Part shown: piece after piece, positions 1 through 5,313 of the stretch
Layout: each line of letters opens with the position of its first letter
How positions within the stretch are numbered: position 1 is the stretch's first letter
From: an uncultured Collinsella sp.
GTDB lineage: Bacteria; Actinomycetota; Coriobacteriia; Coriobacteriales; Coriobacteriaceae
Assembly (NCBI GenBank): GCA_900548565.1
Contig: URKV01000103.1
Coordinates: forward strand, 1 to 6,411
DNA length: 6,411 bases
Direction of reading: 5' to 3'
Made by a program: the position numbers and the translations under genes
Notes under the pieces: model-generated
Database searches by the model: none
What the model saw: only the letters and a program-made list of their open reading frames with translations
What the model was told of the DNA's origin: nothing

Positions 1-50
1 GATCTACACGCGTAAGATCGTCGGCAGCGTCAGATGTGTATAAGAGACAG
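1..50 (+). other. Sequencing adapter (Illumina Nextera i5 side), non-biological
   Basis: Positions 1-9 match the inner end of the Illumina P5 oligo. Positions 10-17 (GCGTAAGA) sit where the 8-base i5 index belongs and match the index I recall as S517. Positions 18-50 match the 33-base Nextera read-1 transposase adapter, whose last 19 bases (32-50, AGATGTGTATAAGAGACAG) are the hyperactive Tn5 mosaic end. Genomic sequence therefore starts at 51. The adapter carries a TAA at 41-43 in frame with the gene that follows, so automated gene callers may add a few false residues (from 44 on) to that protein. Confidence 0.98.
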
Positions 51-52
51 CG

Positions 53-577
53 CGTCAAAAGGGCGAGGCGACTGAGGACGATACCAAGCAGGACGATTCT
101 GCCGAGGTGGTCCAGGAAGAAACCGTGCTGACCGATGATCAGCTCTATACCAGGCTCGACGGTCTGTATCAGACCATCGTGTCCTACGGTGACGAGGACC
201 AGATCGGCGAGGTCATCGATTCCTTTAACAACGGCTATCTCCGATCGCCGCTGTCCACCCGTCAGGAGCTGTCGCAGAGTGCCTACGCCCTGCGCGACCA
301 GATCAAAAAGACGCAAGATGAGCTCAACAACCTTAAGTATCAGGACGATACGGTCTATGCGGATGACATCGCCCACTTAAAGCAGCTTGCCGAGTGGATG
401 TTCGAGCGTGTCGACGTGATCTGTCAGAGCTGGGACATCTCGCTGGCCATTCCCGATGGCGAGTCGATGAGTTCCCACCAAAGCGAGATCCTGGCGCCCA
501 TCGCGCAGGGCGGCAACAGCGCGCTGAACCAGTACGACGCCAACGTGGGCTCCTGGAAGCCGCAGCAGCGTTCCTAA
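53..577 (+). CDS. Hypothetical protein, C-terminal fragment (5' end missing)
   Basis: The frame is open from the first genomic bases to the TAA at 575-577, giving about 174 residues of a longer protein. A GTG at 107 could be taken as a start, but the same acidic frame continues upstream without a stop to the adapter junction and no Shine-Dalgarno site precedes 107, so the gene is best read as truncated. The first 25 or so residues are acidic and low in complexity (many E and D), like a flexible linker. The rest is charged and probably helical, including a stretch at about 280-400 that may form a short coiled coil, and it ends in a polar tail (SWKPQQRS). No membrane helix, catalytic motif or metal site is visible in the fragment. 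I do not recognise the family. The missing N-terminus might hold a membrane anchor or other domain, but that is a guess. Confidence 0.8.
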   Translation, partial: RQKGEATEDDTKQDDSAEVVQEETVLTDDQLYTRLDGLYQTIVSYGDEDQIGEVIDSFNNGYLRSPLSTRQELSQSAYALRDQIKKTQDELNNLKYQDDTVYADDIAHLKQLAEWMFERVDVICQSWDISLAIPDGESMSSHQSEILAPIAQGGNSALNQYDANVGSWKPQQRS

Positions 578-615
578 AATTAGTTCGCCATAGTCGGCAT
601 AACCTACGTGCGCAA

Positions 616-645
616 TTGATGTAAGCGCATGCTTATTGCTACAAT
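616..645 (+). promoter_or_regulatory. Sigma-70-type promoter for the cyclophilin-TPR operon
   Basis: The -35 element is TTGATG (616-621) and the -10 is TACAAT (640-645), 18 bp apart. The -10 is preceded by TG at 637-638, making an extended -10 (TGCTACAAT). Transcription would start near 652, leaving a leader of about 33 nt before the ATG at 685. This is the best promoter match seen in the window. The spacer contains a small inverted repeat, TAAGC-gcat-GCTTA (622-635). Confidence 0.6.
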
Positions 646-684
646 TCGTACAAATATGCTTTAAACGCACGAGGAAGGAACCAC

Positions 685-1227
685 ATGTTTGGTTTTAAGA
701 AAGAGCTCTACACGCCCGAGTATCAGCTTGCCGGCGACGAGTGCGCCGTTATCGAGACGTCGAAGGGTACCATCAAGGTCAAGTTTGACGGCGAGGGCGC
801 TCCCATTCATGTCGCGAACTTCTGCGAGCTTTCTACGATGGGCTTCTATGATGGCCTTAAGTTCCATCGCTATGTGCCCGGTTTTGTCATCCAGGGCGGC
901 GACCCCAATACCCGCGATATGTCCGGCGCCGACGTCGCCGCTGGTCTTGAGGGCCCCGACGGCATGCCCGGTACCGGTGGCCCCGGCTACTGCATCAAGG
1001 GCGAGTTTGCCACCAATCCGCGCAACAGCCATGTCGATGGTGCCCTTGCCATGGCACGCTCCATGGATCCCGATTCCGCGGGTTCGCAGTTCTACTTCTG
1101 CCTGGGCGCCCAGCATAACCTCGATTCCGGTTACACCGTCTTTGGTACCACGGTCGAGGGTCTCGATGTGATTTCGCAGCTGCGTGCCGGCGACGAGATC
1201 GTCCATGTCGAGATCGTTCACGAGTAA
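685..1227 (+). CDS. Cyclophilin-type peptidyl-prolyl cis-trans isomerase
   Basis: This 180-residue protein belongs to the cyclophilin (PpiB-like) family, which interconverts cis and trans X-Pro bonds to speed protein folding. No signal peptide or membrane segment is visible, so it should be cytoplasmic. The core begins near residue 21 (AVIETSKGTIKVKF). Residues 55-74 carry the family signature YDGLKFHRYVPGFVIQGGDP, in which R62, F67 and Q70 line up with the human CypA active-site residues R55, F60 and Q63. A second signature (GALAMARS, then SQFYFCL) lies at 119-140, and LDSGYTVFG at 146-154. The position of CypA Trp121 appears to be Asn145, which usually means weak cyclosporin binding. A glycine/proline-rich loop at about 88-102 is slightly long. 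The ATG is chosen because GAGGAAGGA (671-679) precedes it at good spacing. The next gene follows after 11 nt, so co-transcription is likely. Confidence 0.95.
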   Translation: MFGFKKELYTPEYQLAGDECAVIETSKGTIKVKFDGEGAPIHVANFCELSTMGFYDGLKFHRYVPGFVIQGGDPNTRDMSGADVAAGLEGPDGMPGTGGPGYCIKGEFATNPRNSHVDGALAMARSMDPDSAGSQFYFCLGAQHNLDSGYTVFGTTVEGLDVISQLRAGDEIVHVEIVHE

Positions 1228-1233
1228 AGGGGA
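1227..1233 (+). promoter_or_regulatory. Ribosome binding site deciding the TTG start of the TPR gene
   Basis: AAGGGGA begins at the last base of the cyclophilin stop codon (1225-1227) and lies 5 nt before TTG 1239. This supports the non-ATG start and suggests translational coupling of the two genes. Confidence 0.6.
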
Positions 1234-1238
1234 CTTCC

Positions 1239-2543
1239 TTGAATAGCCAGCTGATCCAACAGGGCCGCGCCGCTTACCGCGCGGGTGATTTTTCCGCTGC
1301 AGCCCAGATGCTTGGGGCGGCAAAGACTCCCGATGAGATTATGGGCGAGGCCGATCACCTTCGTGGCAACGCCTTGATGCACCTGGGCATGTATGCCGAG
1401 GCCGCTGAGGCCTATGCCGCCGCCCTCAACGACGGCACCTATGGCAAGCGCGGCGCGCTGCTCACCAACCGCGGCAAGGCACTCGCCGCCGTGGGCGACT
1501 ACACGACGGCCGCTCAGGCGTTCTCTGCTGCTACGCAGGACGCTTCTTATGCCACGCCGTTCAAGGCCTATCTGGGCTTGGGTAACGCGCTGTTTCAGTC
1601 GGGCGACTATGCCAACGCGGGTACTGCCTTCCGTCAGGCTGCCATCGACGGCGCCAATCCGGCTCCTGCCGCCGCACTCGGCGAGCTCGGTCGTTGCTTC
1701 ATTAAGCTCGGCCGTCCGGCGGATGCCGTGGAGACCTACCGCACGGCTATCGACTTTGCCGGTCCCCGCGACGACACGCGTGCGCTCAACGCCGGCATGG
1801 GTCAGGCACTTTCTGCCGCCGGCCGCCCCTCCGACGCACTCGACGCCTTTAACGCCGCTACTGCCGATGGCATCTACCAGCTCACCTCCGAGCAGGCCGA
1901 TGAGCTTGCCCGCGTTCACGATTCGCTTGCCGCGCTATCCGCCCAGACGGCTATGGCCACGGCTCCGGCGCCCGCGATGGACGCTCCTGCCGTCGATCCG
2001 CTCGATCCTACGGGCGCGACCGGTCAGTTTATGCCCGATCCCTCGGACACCGGTTTCTTTACGCTGTCCGAGTCCGAGATGGTCCAGCAGGACCGTCAGG
2101 ATCGTAAGCAGGCCAAGGTCCGTCGTCGCCATCGCCACACGGGTCTCAAAGTCTTCATTGTGCTGCTTCTGCTCATTTTGATCGCCGCGGGCGGTCTGGG
2201 CTTTGCTTACACGCGCGGCTTTGGCTTCCCGTCTCAGGAATCTGTGGTTACCGATCTGTTCCAGGCTGCCGGCGACGGTGACACCGCAAAGGCCGAGTCT
2301 TGCCTGGCCTCGAGCCTGTCCGAGGACGCTAAGTCGATGATCATCTCCTCGATTCCGCAGGGTGCCACCGTGTCCGTCGAGGGCATGGATCAGTCCATGA
2401 CCGAGACGACCGCTAAGGTGAAGGCATCGCTGTCCAAGGGCGGCGAGCAGGAGTACACCGTCAAATTCGTGCGCTCCGACAACCATATCGGCTGGGCCGT
2501 TTCCTCGCTCGATATGGATTTCTCGGCTGCTGACAACCAGTAG
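1239..2543 (+). CDS. TPR-repeat protein with one transmembrane helix and an extracytoplasmic C-terminal domain
   Basis: This 434-residue protein has three parts. Residues 2-209 form about six TPR-like helical hairpins (starting near 4, 38, 72, 108, 145 and 181), recognisable by repeated A-x-x-G-x-Y/F-x-x-A-x-x-x-[FY] patterns such as GNALMHLGMYAEAAEAYAAA. Residues 235-300 are a Pro/Ala/Asp-rich linker ending in a strongly basic stretch (KVRRRHRH). Residues 303-324 are a very hydrophobic membrane helix, and 325-434 are a small domain beginning with helical ESVVTDLFQAAGDGDTAKAESCL and ending in beta-type sequence. By the positive-inside rule the TPRs are cytoplasmic and the C-terminal domain is outside. 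TPRs usually bind proteins, so it may be an assembly or scaffold factor; I cannot name a family for the C-terminal domain. The start is TTG with a good upstream Shine-Dalgarno site. The gene ends in tandem in-frame stops, TAG then TGA (2541-2546). It lies 11 nt after the cyclophilin gene and 115 nt before mreB. Confidence 0.88.
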   Translation: MNSQLIQQGRAAYRAGDFSAAAQMLGAAKTPDEIMGEADHLRGNALMHLGMYAEAAEAYAAALNDGTYGKRGALLTNRGKALAAVGDYTTAAQAFSAATQDASYATPFKAYLGLGNALFQSGDYANAGTAFRQAAIDGANPAPAAALGELGRCFIKLGRPADAVETYRTAIDFAGPRDDTRALNAGMGQALSAAGRPSDALDAFNAATADGIYQLTSEQADELARVHDSLAALSAQTAMATAPAPAMDAPAVDPLDPTGATGQFMPDPSDTGFFTLSESEMVQQDRQDRKQAKVRRRHRHTGLKVFIVLLLLILIAAGGLGFAYTRGFGFPSQESVVTDLFQAAGDGDTAKAESCLASSLSEDAKSMIISSIPQGATVSVEGMDQSMTETTAKVKASLSKGGEQEYTVKFVRSDNHIGWAVSSLDMDFSAADNQ

Positions 2544-2565
2544 TGACCTTATGGGATTTAGCTTT

Positions 2566-2598
2566 GCCCGGCGCTTCACCGCAAGTGAGGTGCCGGGC
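2566..2598 (+). terminator. Strong hairpin with a minimal U-tract, possible terminator
   Basis: The arms 2566-2579 and 2585-2598 pair over 14 bp, with two G-U pairs, around a 5-nt CGCAA loop. The outer 7 bp (GCCCGGC/GCCGGGC) are perfect and all G-C. Only TT follows before GCGC, so a classical intrinsic terminator is not complete. It could be a weak or factor-assisted terminator ending the cyclophilin-TPR transcript, or a 3'-end stabiliser. Confidence 0.45.
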
Positions 2599-2648
2599 TT
2601 GCGCTAGTATCATGAGCTAGTAGTTTTCCAGCAATCATCCAACACATC

Positions 2649-2653
2649 AGGAG
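2649..2653 (+). promoter_or_regulatory. Ribosome binding site deciding the TTG start of mreB
   Basis: AGGAG lies 5 nt before TTG 2659 and 17 nt before the first in-frame ATG (2671). The TTG is therefore the likely start, which adds four residues (MFSL) to the hydrophobic N-terminus. Confidence 0.6.
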
Positions 2654-2658
2654 TTGCG

Positions 2659-3702
2659 TTGTTTTCTTTGATGGATATGTTCTTCGGTAGCTATGCGGGC
2701 GATCTTGCGATCGACCTCGGCACCGCAAATACGCTTGTCTCCGTGCGCGGCAAGGGTATCGTCATTCGCGAGCCCTCTGTCGTCGCCATCGACAAGAACG
2801 ACGAGCGCATCTTGGCGGTCGGTATCGAGGCAAAGCGCATGCTCGGCCGTACGCCCGGCAACATCGTGGCCGTTCGTCCCCTGAAGGACGGCGTCATCGC
2901 TGACTTCGATGTTACCGAGGCTATGCTTCGCTACTTTATCGACAAGGCGTCCGAGAAGCGCTATCCGTGGACCCCGCGTCCGCGCGTTGTCGTCTGCGTT
3001 CCCTCCGGCGTCACGTCGGTCGAGAAGCGTGCTGTCTTTGAGGCCACGATCCAGGCTGGCGCTCGCCAGGCCTACCTGATCGAGGAGCCCATGGCCGCCG
3101 CTATCGGCGCCGATCTGCCCGTCGAGGAACCCACCGGCTCCATGGTCATCGACATCGGCGGCGGTACCACCGAGGTTGCCGTTATTGCTATGGGCGGCAT
3201 CGTCGTCTCGCAGTCCATCCGTATTGCCGGCGACGAGTTCGATCAGGCTATCCTCACGCACGTTCGAGATGCCTACAACCTGGCCATCGGCGAGCGTACG
3301 GCAGAGGACATCAAGATCAAGGTCGGTTCCGCCGTGCCGCTCAAGGACGAGCTCGACGTCGAGGTCAACGGCCGCGACGTGATCACCGGTCTGCCCAAGA
3401 CCGTACGCATCGAGAGCGAGGAGATTCGTCGCGCACTCAACAAGCCGCTCGACGAGATGGCCAAGGCCGTCAAGGACGCACTCGACGCTACGCCGCCCGA
3501 TCTTGCCTCGGACCTTATGTACTACGGCATTTTGCTGACTGGTGGCGGCGCGCTGCTGCGCGGTCTCGACGTGCGCCTGCGCGATGAGACCGGCGTTTCG
3601 GTCAACGTCAGCCCCACGGCGCTCGATAACGTCGTTAACGGCTGTGCCCGCGTGCTCGAGGCCAATGCGTTTGATGGCGGCTTCGTCCAGACCAATGCTT
3701 AA
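2659..3702 (+). CDS. mreB: Rod shape-determining protein MreB (bacterial actin)
   Basis: MreB is an ATP-binding actin homologue that polymerises on the inner face of the membrane and steers lateral peptidoglycan synthesis. The 347 residues match the usual family length. The actin-fold motifs appear in order: phosphate-1 loop IDLGTANTLV (18-27), PSGVTSVEKRAV (115-126), IEEPMAAAIG with the presumed catalytic Glu region (141-150), phosphate-2 loop DIGGGTTEVAV (165-175), GERTAEDIK (211-219) and adenosine loop LTGGGALLRGLD (293-304). The N-terminal residues MFSLMDMFFG are hydrophobic and could serve as the membrane-binding segment known in MreB. The TTG start is set by the AGGAG site just upstream. 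It is the first gene of the mreB-mreC-mreD-mrdA block, with mreC following after 21 nt. Assignment to MreB rather than a DnaK-like relative is secure from its length and neighbours; a paralogue (Mbl-like) elsewhere in the genome cannot be excluded. Confidence 0.98.
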   Translation: MFSLMDMFFGSYAGDLAIDLGTANTLVSVRGKGIVIREPSVVAIDKNDERILAVGIEAKRMLGRTPGNIVAVRPLKDGVIADFDVTEAMLRYFIDKASEKRYPWTPRPRVVVCVPSGVTSVEKRAVFEATIQAGARQAYLIEEPMAAAIGADLPVEEPTGSMVIDIGGGTTEVAVIAMGGIVVSQSIRIAGDEFDQAILTHVRDAYNLAIGERTAEDIKIKVGSAVPLKDELDVEVNGRDVITGLPKTVRIESEEIRRALNKPLDEMAKAVKDALDATPPDLASDLMYYGILLTGGGALLRGLDVRLRDETGVSVNVSPTALDNVVNGCARVLEANAFDGGFVQTNA

Positions 3703-3708
3703 TTTCCA

Positions 3709-3715
3709 AAAGGTG
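3709..3715 (+). promoter_or_regulatory. Ribosome binding site deciding the TTG start of mreC
   Basis: AAGGTGG lies 8 nt before TTG 3724. The alternative ATG at 3781 has only a weak ACGGG next to it and sits in the loop of a hairpin, so 3724 is preferred. Confidence 0.6.
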
Positions 3716-3723
3716 GATTCCAT

Positions 3724-4722
3724 TTGGCACGATCTTCGGGTTTCTCCACAAATCTGAATACCAAGCGACAATCAACGGGTATGCGCCCGTTGATTGTTTT
3801 CAGCCTGATTTCGGTGTTGCTGCTCACGTTTTACATCCGCGAGGGCGAGGCAGGACCGATTCATGCCGTGCGTTCGGGCGTAACGACGATTACCTCGCCG
3901 GTGCGCTTTGTGGGTTCGGCTGTGGCGGCTCCCTTCAATGCGATCGGCAACGTGTTCTCTAACCTTACGGCGTCGCAGGACACGCTTGACGAGCTCAAGA
4001 AGCAAAACGAGGAACTGACCTCTAAGGTTGCCGAGCTCTCCGAGTCTCAAAAGACCGCCGAGCGTCTGGAGGGGCTGGTCGGCCTGCAGTCGACCTATAA
4101 CCTCAAATCGACCGCTGCTCGTATCGTTGGTGCTTCCGGCGATGCCTGGACCTCGACCGTTACCATCGACAAGGGCTCTGCCGACGGCCTTACCATCAAC
4201 ATGCCCGTGACGAGTTCTGCCGGTGTTATCGGCCAGATTATCGAGGTATCGGCCAAGACCTCTACCGTGCGCCTGATTGGCGACGAGAACTCGGGCGTAT
4301 CCGCCATGGTGCAGGACACGCGCGCCCAGGGCATGCTGCAGGGTCAGGCTGACGGCACGCTGCGTCTTGAGTACGTGAGCGTCGACTCCGATGTTAAGGT
4401 TGGCGACATCATCGTGACCTCGGGCATCGGTGGCGTGTTCCCCAAGGGTCTACCGCTCGGCACCGTCTCGTCGGTTGAGAAATCGGCAAACGACGTGTAC
4501 TACACCATTGTGGTGCGCGCCCAGACGACGGCCGAGAACAACGAGGAAGTGCTGGTCATTACCTCACTGACCGACGAACAGTCGGCCTCGGATGAGGACG
4601 TGAGCACGGCCAACAGCACGCCGCAGGGAACGTCGCGCGATGCTGCGACCAAGACGAAGGACGAGAGCTCGGATGACAGTTCCGACACGTCCGAGACGAC
4701 CGATTCCGGCTCGAGCGAATAG
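3724..4722 (+). CDS. mreC: Rod shape-determining protein MreC
   Basis: MreC is a bitopic membrane protein whose extracytoplasmic part links MreB/MreD to PBP2 in the elongasome. The 332 residues show a short basic cytoplasmic N-terminus (1-20), one membrane helix at about 22-38 (PLIVFSLISVLLLTFYI), a coiled coil at about 84-120 (DTLDELKKQNEELTSKVAEL), and a beta-rich MreC domain at about 130-280. That domain includes the family signature TSGIGGVFPKGLPLGTV (232-248). The final 49 residues (284-332) are a low-complexity tail with 13 Ser, 8 Thr and 14 Asp/Glu. It would lie outside the membrane and is longer and more acidic than usual for the family. Translation is taken from TTG 3724. Codons 15-26 overlap a terminator-like hairpin. 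mreD follows after 11 nt, with its Shine-Dalgarno site overlapping the TAG stop of mreC. Confidence 0.96.
   Translation: MARSSGFSTNLNTKRQSTGMRPLIVFSLISVLLLTFYIREGEAGPIHAVRSGVTTITSPVRFVGSAVAAPFNAIGNVFSNLTASQDTLDELKKQNEELTSKVAELSESQKTAERLEGLVGLQSTYNLKSTAARIVGASGDAWTSTVTIDKGSADGLTINMPVTSSAGVIGQIIEVSAKTSTVRLIGDENSGVSAMVQDTRAQGMLQGQADGTLRLEYVSVDSDVKVGDIIVTSGIGGVFPKGLPLGTVSSVEKSANDVYYTIVVRAQTTAENNEEVLVITSLTDEQSASDEDVSTANSTPQGTSRDAATKTKDESSDDSSDTSETTDSGSSE
3768..3800 (+). terminator. Terminator-like hairpin inside the 5' end of mreC (candidate attenuator)
   Basis: The arms 3768-3779 (ACAATCAACGGG) and 3786-3797 (CCCGTTGATTGT) are perfectly complementary over 12 bp around a 6-nt loop (TATGCG). The run TTTT (3797-3800) follows at once. 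This is the layout of an intrinsic terminator, though the T run is short and the stem is only half G-C. It begins 45 nt into the mreC reading frame. Ribosomes translating mreC would melt it, so it could reduce transcription of mreC-mreD-mrdA when mreC initiation is poor. The loop also contains ATG 3781. The structure is seen directly; the regulatory role is inferred. Confidence 0.45.
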
Positions 4723-4726
4723 GGGG
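4721..4726 (+). promoter_or_regulatory. Ribosome binding site overlapping the mreC stop, deciding the mreD start
   Basis: AGGGGG shares its first two bases with the TAG stop of mreC (4720-4722). It is 1 nt from ATG 4728 but 7 nt from ATG 4734, which favours 4734. The overlap suggests that mreD translation is coupled to the end of mreC. Confidence 0.55.
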
Positions 4727-4733
4727 CATGTCC

Positions 4734-5300
4734 ATGGATCTACACGAGCAGGGGATGAGCTCCCGCACGTTTGTGATTGCCGCCATCGTGTGCGTGCTGC
4801 TGCAGGCAGGCCTGGCACCGCAGATCTCCATTGCGGGCGGTCGCGTCAACTTCATGATTATCCTGGTGTGCCTAAGCGTGTTCTCGGGCGACCCGACCCG
4901 TGCCGTCGTGTGCGGTTTTTGCAGCGGCTTGTTCTATGACCTGTCCGCTGCCGTGCCGGTGGGCGTTATGTCGCTCCTGCTGACCGTGGGTTCTTTTGCC
5001 CTGGTGCACAGCGCCGTCGGTCAGACGGGCGGTACCCCGAGTGCGCGCGGCGTCACCGTGGGCGCCTTTGCGCTCGTCATTAATGTGATTTACAGCATCA
5101 TCTTGCTGTTTATGGGTTTGGAGACGAGCTTTGTCGTGGCGATCTTCGGCCATGCGCTGCCGTCCTCGATCCTGACGGGTCTGGTTGCCATTCCGTTTTT
5201 GATGTCCGGCGTCGTGCCGCAGTCCGGCTATGGATTCTCCGCACGTGGCGGACGCCAGACGGGTATGCGCTTTAAGCCCAAGACCCGCAAGCTCAAATAG
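4734..5300 (+). CDS. mreD: Rod shape-determining protein MreD
   Basis: MreD is a small polytopic membrane protein that joins MreB and MreC in the elongasome. From ATG 4734 it has 188 residues (190 if ATG 4728 is used), close to the usual 160-190. Hydrophobic segments lie at about 12-29, 38-51, 54-70, 75-93, 107-128 and 133-156, consistent with five or six membrane helices. The motif GFCSGLFYDL (61-70) matches the conserved MreD G-F-x-x-G-L-x-x-D-L. A basic cytoplasmic tail follows (RFKPKTRKLK). Sequence divergence is normal for MreD, and the call rests on this motif, the topology and the position between mreC and the PBP2 gene. The PBP2 gene starts 13 nt after the TAG. Confidence 0.93.
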   Translation: MDLHEQGMSSRTFVIAAIVCVLLQAGLAPQISIAGGRVNFMIILVCLSVFSGDPTRAVVCGFCSGLFYDLSAAVPVGVMSLLLTVGSFALVHSAVGQTGGTPSARGVTVGAFALVINVIYSIILLFMGLETSFVVAIFGHALPSSILTGLVAIPFLMSGVVPQSGYGFSARGGRQTGMRFKPKTRKLK

Positions 5301-5306
5301 GGGAGG
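5300..5306 (+). promoter_or_regulatory. Ribosome binding site for the PBP2 gene
   Basis: GGGGAGG starts on the last base of the mreD stop codon and lies 7 nt before ATG 5314. This strong site fixes the PBP2 start upstream of the extra hydrophobic segment. Confidence 0.6.
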
Positions 5307-5313
5307 CCCGTAG

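Larger units (their letters stand above)
2544..2658 (+). other. Intergenic region between the TPR gene and mreB
   Basis: Besides the hairpin at 2566-2598, this region holds a 7-bp direct repeat, GCTAGTA, at 2603-2609 and 2616-2622. The first copy contains TAGTAT (2605-2610), a 4/6 match to a -10 box with no convincing -35. TTGCGC (2599-2604) followed 16 bp later by TAGTTT (2621-2626) is another weak pair. A separate promoter for the mre operon is expected here, but I cannot place it with confidence. Confidence 0.3.

Noticed and set aside
32..50. Tn5 transposon end suggesting a mobile element
   Set aside because: It is the synthetic mosaic end within a complete Nextera adapter including index and P5 tail, at the very end of the contig, with no transposase gene nearby.
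107..577. Complete 156-residue gene starting at GTG 107
   Set aside because: No Shine-Dalgarno site precedes it and the same acidic frame runs upstream to the adapter junction, so this is a truncated longer gene.
661..2579. Minus-strand open frames of 214-233 codons opposite the cyclophilin and TPR genes
   Set aside because: They follow the same GC-codon shadow effect, have no convincing ribosome sites or motifs, and lie wholly opposite genes with clear protein signatures.
2605..2610. TAGTAT as a definite mreB promoter -10 box
   Set aside because: It is only a 4/6 match, and the positions 16-18 bp upstream lie in the hairpin with no -35 resemblance. It is recorded only as a weak possibility.
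2647..3771. A 374-codon minus-strand open frame opposite mreB
   Set aside because: It is the complement of a strongly recognised mreB. Long antisense frames are expected from GC-biased codon use, and its translation (rich in G, D and R with no domain pattern) shows no family motif.
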